DNA of 6,755 nt, taken from positions 1-6,755 of the forward strand of contig JAFGSP010000193.1 of NCBI GenBank assembly GCA_016934775.1, in the 5' to 3' direction. The translations under genes were made by a program, and so were the position numbers. A model generated the notes under the pieces. It was not told the DNA's origin, did no database searches, and saw only the letters and a list, made by a program, of their open reading frames with translations. This DNA is from Candidatus Woesearchaeota archaeon (GTDB lineage Archaea > Nanobdellota > Nanobdellia > Woesearchaeales > GW2011-AR15). Below, piece by piece: positions 4,486-6,755 of this stretch (its first letter is position 1; each line of letters begins with the position of its first letter).

Positions 4486-5478
4486 ATGTATAATCTTAAG
4501 CAACTTCCAGAGGACTTCATTGTAGAAGAGATTCCTCTTCGTGAATTGAAAAAATCAGGTAATTATACTTATTTTCTTCTTGAAAAAAGGGAATGCAATA
4601 CTGAGGCAGCAGTACAGAAGATTGCATCACATTTTAAGATACCGCGAAAGTTTTTCGGATATGCAGGCAGCAAGGACAGGAAGGCAGTCACAAGACAATA
4701 TTGCTCTGTCAAAGGCAGGATCAAGGATTCTGAATTCACAGGATTCAGCATCAAGGTTGTTGGTTATGGAGATTCCCCTGTTTCTCTTGGAGACCATAGA
4801 GGCAACATGTTTACAATAGTGGTAAGGAATTTAGAGAAATTGCCAAAAAAGACAGATTTTATCATCAATTATTTTGATGACCAGCGGTTCGGCAGGCAAA
4901 ATCTTGAAATAGGCAGGGCAATCCTGAAGAAGGATTTCAGGAAAGCGGCCGGGCTTATTGATTTTCTGGAGACAAAATATCATCTACAGGAAAATCCAAA
5001 TGACTTTATAGGAGCTATAAGAAAAGTTCCTTTTAAGACAATGAGACTTTATATTAATTCTGTCCAGAGCTGGCTCTGGAATGAGGCTGCTGCTGAGTAT
5101 GTCACTAGGGTTTCAAAAAAAAACACAACTTCAAAATACAGGCACGGCATTTTTGTTTTTCCTGAAAAAAAGCCTAAGAACGTTGAGCTTCCGCTTGTCT
5201 CTTTTGATACTGAGTTTGATGACCCTGAGATAGAGAACCTATATAATAAGATAATGGGAAAGGAAAGAATTTCCATTAGGGATTTTATAATAAGGCAGAT
5301 ACCTGACATGACTCCCCAGGGGGATAGTAGAGAACTTGTGGCTGATGTGAAAGACTTATCAATAAGCAGCCTGGAAGACGATGAGTTGAACAAGGACATG
5401 AAAAAAGCCACAATTAGATTTGAGCTTGGAAGAGGATGCTATGCTACAGTTGTTATGAGAACTATTTTTTCAGACTAG
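4486..5478 (+). CDS. truD: tRNA pseudouridine(13) synthase TruD
   Basis: TruD converts uridine 13 of tRNA to pseudouridine in the cytoplasm. The 330-residue protein opens directly with the family N-terminus (LPEDFIVEEI), which supports ATG at 4486. The catalytic aspartate is D64 in GYAGSKDRKAVTRQ (58-71). Other conserved blocks are NYFDDQRFG (128-136), RLYINSVQSWLWN (187-199, after the family pattern RLY..A.QS.L.N) and the C-terminal GDSREL and GCYATVVMR. The inserted TRUD domain lies between these. At 330 residues it is shorter than many archaeal TruDs (often around 400) and close to bacterial length. GRGCYAT stands where LPxGSYAT is usual. There is no Shine-Dalgarno. Its stop codon overlaps that of the convergent gene. 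Confidence 0.96.
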   Translation: MYNLKQLPEDFIVEEIPLRELKKSGNYTYFLLEKRECNTEAAVQKIASHFKIPRKFFGYAGSKDRKAVTRQYCSVKGRIKDSEFTGFSIKVVGYGDSPVSLGDHRGNMFTIVVRNLEKLPKKTDFIINYFDDQRFGRQNLEIGRAILKKDFRKAAGLIDFLETKYHLQENPNDFIGAIRKVPFKTMRLYINSVQSWLWNEAAAEYVTRVSKKNTTSKYRHGIFVFPEKKPKNVELPLVSFDTEFDDPEIENLYNKIMGKERISIRDFIIRQIPDMTPQGDSRELVADVKDLSISSLEDDELNKDMKKATIRFELGRGCYATVVMRTIFSD

Positions 5479-6353
5479 CCAAATATCTTACTTAGCAGAT
5501 TAAGAATAAATCCAATCAGTCCTTTTCTTGCAGCAGTTCCTGTGCATTTCCCTTCAGAACATGCGTTGCTAAGGCATTCATAATTTTCTTTACAGGGTTC
5601 TTCTCCGGCTTTCTGTTCTATAATACTTCCTTCCGGGCTGCAATATACTTTTTTACCTTTTTCGTCTTCAAACCTTTCTTTTACCATTACCAAAGAACTG
5701 CCATATTCACATCCTTCTGCTTCTTTTACAGGCTCTTTTTCTTTTTCGTCTTCAGGGTCCTCAACAACTTCTTCAGGTGTTTCTGGCGATTCTTCCGGCT
5801 CCTCTGCTGTTTCTTCTTCCTCCTCAGCAGGTGTTTCAGGTGCATCGCCTATGCCTGATTTAATATCTTCAATACTAATATCAGGGTTTCCTATTGAAAA
5901 TAGATTCTCGACCTGTCCGGGGTTGCCTTCTGAGTCTTTGTAATGGAAAATTACTTTGTATACTCCTTGTTCTGCGTTTGAATAGATTCCTTTGCCATAG
6001 TCTGTGCAGTGGCTGAACACTTTCTGGTCCCATCTGCCCACTATTGCAGCGCTTCCGGGCAGCATTGTCTTTTCAGAGTCTGTGCAGGTGAAGCAGGGGT
6101 TAATATCAGCAACAGGCTCCCAGCCTTGTTCAGTGTATTTTTTGATATCATAGCTTGGTCCGCAGTTTGAGAACAAGTAGGTTATCTGGCCTTCCAGATT
6201 GTTTCTTATCTTGATTATGACATCATAATCACCATCACTATTCTGGATTCCCCATTTTTCTTTCATCGAGAATTCAACAGCAATAGAGGTCTCCTGTGCA
6301 GCCGCAGTAAAGAGTACAAGGAAGACAGTCAGAACAGCAAGAATCTTTTTCAT
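5475..6353 (-). CDS. Secreted cysteine-containing protein with acidic linker
   Basis: The 292-residue product has a signal peptide: KK, a hydrophobic core to residue 16, then an AAA site with cleavage likely after A19. Residues 20-158 look like a beta-rich, Ig-like domain with C64, C87, C90 (CFTC) and C116. Residues 170-213 are an acidic Glu/Pro linker. Residues 215-270 hold six cysteines, ending in CKENYECLSNACSEGKC, a short disulfide module seen at the end of other DPANN secreted proteins. The last residues (GLIGFILNLLSKIFG, 278-292) are a hydrophobic amphipathic helix that may attach it to the membrane. Ten cysteines in total suggest disulfide bonds outside the cell. The substrate or partner is unknown. 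ATG at 6353 has no Shine-Dalgarno, but a TATA box 27 bases upstream fits a leaderless message. adk lies just upstream on the same strand. Confidence 0.85.
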   Translation of the reverse strand: MKKILAVLTVFLVLFTAAAQETSIAVEFSMKEKWGIQNSDGDYDVIIKIRNNLEGQITYLFSNCGPSYDIKKYTEQGWEPVADINPCFTCTDSEKTMLPGSAAIVGRWDQKVFSHCTDYGKGIYSNAEQGVYKVIFHYKDSEGNPGQVENLFSIGNPDISIEDIKSGIGDAPETPAEEEEETAEEPEESPETPEEVVEDPEDEKEKEPVKEAEGCEYGSSLVMVKERFEDEKGKKVYCSPEGSIIEQKAGEEPCKENYECLSNACSEGKCTGTAARKGLIGFILNLLSKIFG

Positions 6354-6376
6354 TGTCTATGAGTTATGGAGTGGTG

Positions 6377-6383
6377 TATTTAA
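6377..6383 (-). promoter_or_regulatory. TATA box of the secreted-protein gene
   Basis: On the - strand TTAAATA is preceded by an A-run (AAAAAAA). Its centre is about 27 bases before the ATG at 6353, so the message should start at the ATG. It overlaps the end of adk, whose stop codon is at 6380-6382. Confidence 0.5.
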
Positions 6384-6755
6384 TTTTTTTGGTTGATTTT
6401 CGCAAGAACTTTGTTGCTTATCTTGTCAATGCTTGGTCCTGCATCCACCCTTATTATGATGCCTTTTTTCTTATAGTAGTCAATCAGGGGCTGTGTCTGC
6501 TTCTTATAGACTCCCAGCCTGTTCTTTATGATACTGGGAGTATCATCTTTTCTACCCTCTTGTTTTGCCCTTCCTGAAAGCCTGCGAATAATCTCTTCAT
6601 CATTAAGTGCAAAGAATATCACTTTATCTATGTCCTGGATAGTGTCAAGAAATTTAGCCTGGGGAATTGTCCTCGGATAACCGTCAAGTATGTAACCTTC
6701 AGAGCAATCTTTTTGCAGTAACCTGTTTTTGACCATTGCATTGGTAATGTCATCA
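6380..6755 (-). CDS. adk: Adenylate kinase, short-LID type (3' part only)
   Basis: Adenylate kinase interconverts AMP plus ATP with two ADP in the cytoplasm. The frame is open to the window edge, so about 124 C-terminal residues are visible and the P-loop N-terminus, roughly 70 residues, lies beyond. Recognisable parts are GYILDGYPRTIPQAKFLD (DGYPRT is the family signature), then RLSGRAKQEGRKDDTP and RLGVYKKQTQPLIDYYKKKG, which carry the conserved arginines and aspartates around the lid. The lid is short and has no zinc-binding cysteines, unlike long-lid enzymes. The frame continues upstream of the internal ATG at 6736 with residues DDITNA, which align to the family, so that ATG is not the start. 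A UMP/CMP kinase is less likely but possible. Confidence 0.9.
   Translation of the reverse strand, partial: DDITNAMVKNRLLQKDCSEGYILDGYPRTIPQAKFLDTIQDIDKVIFFALNDEEIIRRLSGRAKQEGRKDDTPSIIKNRLGVYKKQTQPLIDYYKKKGIIIRVDAGPSIDKISNKVLAKINQKN

Noticed and set aside
5049..5411. A 120-codon - strand frame inside truD.
   Set aside because: It lies wholly within truD, which has clear catalytic and C-terminal motifs in the + frame. The antisense product is Ser/Leu-rich with no domain pattern.
6353..6577. A + strand frame opposite adk.
   Set aside because: adk is firmly supported by family motifs on the - strand here, and the + frame has no ribosome site.

Overview
The window looks like a piece of an AT-rich archaeal chromosome. 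It most resembles a small-genome DPANN-type lineage (Woesearchaeota or Pacearchaeota-like), but no marker here fixes the lineage. The domain call rests on a complete transcription factor B, archaeal BRE/TATA promoters 25-27 bases upstream of starts, an archaeal-style PIN RNase/HTH pair, and several small proteins with acidic linkers of a kind common in DPANN genomes. I see no tRNA, rRNA or CRISPR array. No gene-free stretch exceeds 300 bases.

Layout, left to right. Bases 1-220 hold a hairpin terminator and copy A of a structured repeat. Bases 221-973 (+) encode a membrane protein with an N-terminal three-helix-like module, an acidic linker and two membrane segments. It converges on tfb (1027-1956, -). 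The tfb leader of about 88 bases is unusual: a palindrome at the predicted transcription start, then a hairpin holding a six-codon upstream frame, then a strong Shine-Dalgarno. Bases 2132-2821 and 2880-3419 (-) are an apparent operon of a helical/HTH protein followed by a PIN-domain RNase, a possible toxin-antitoxin-like pair. Bases 3420-3672 hold copy B of the structured repeat, between divergent promoters. Bases 3673-4461 (+) encode a DUF5752-like protein of unknown role. It is followed by truD (4486-5478, +), the tRNA pseudouridine-13 synthase. truD converges on a secreted cysteine-containing protein (5475-6353, -), and the two stop codons share one CTAG. The 3' part of a short-LID adenylate kinase gene (6380 to the window end, -) lies upstream of the secreted protein.

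The most unusual content is the repeat pair. Both copies carry three successive hairpins in the same orientation, about 57-61 bases upstream of a + strand gene. The third hairpin differs at four base pairs, all compensated on the opposite arm. The inner arms of the second hairpin are exchanged, as if that segment had been inverted. Copy B also has near-perfect terminal inverted repeats and an 11-base direct repeat on both sides, so a non-autonomous mobile element (MITE) is the simplest reading, with a structured RNA as the alternative.

Apart from the PIN/HTH pair, the genes do not form one pathway. They are information-processing genes (tfb, truD), nucleotide metabolism (adk) and envelope or unknown proteins. 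Predicted promoters suggest that most transcripts here are leaderless or nearly so, with tfb the exception.
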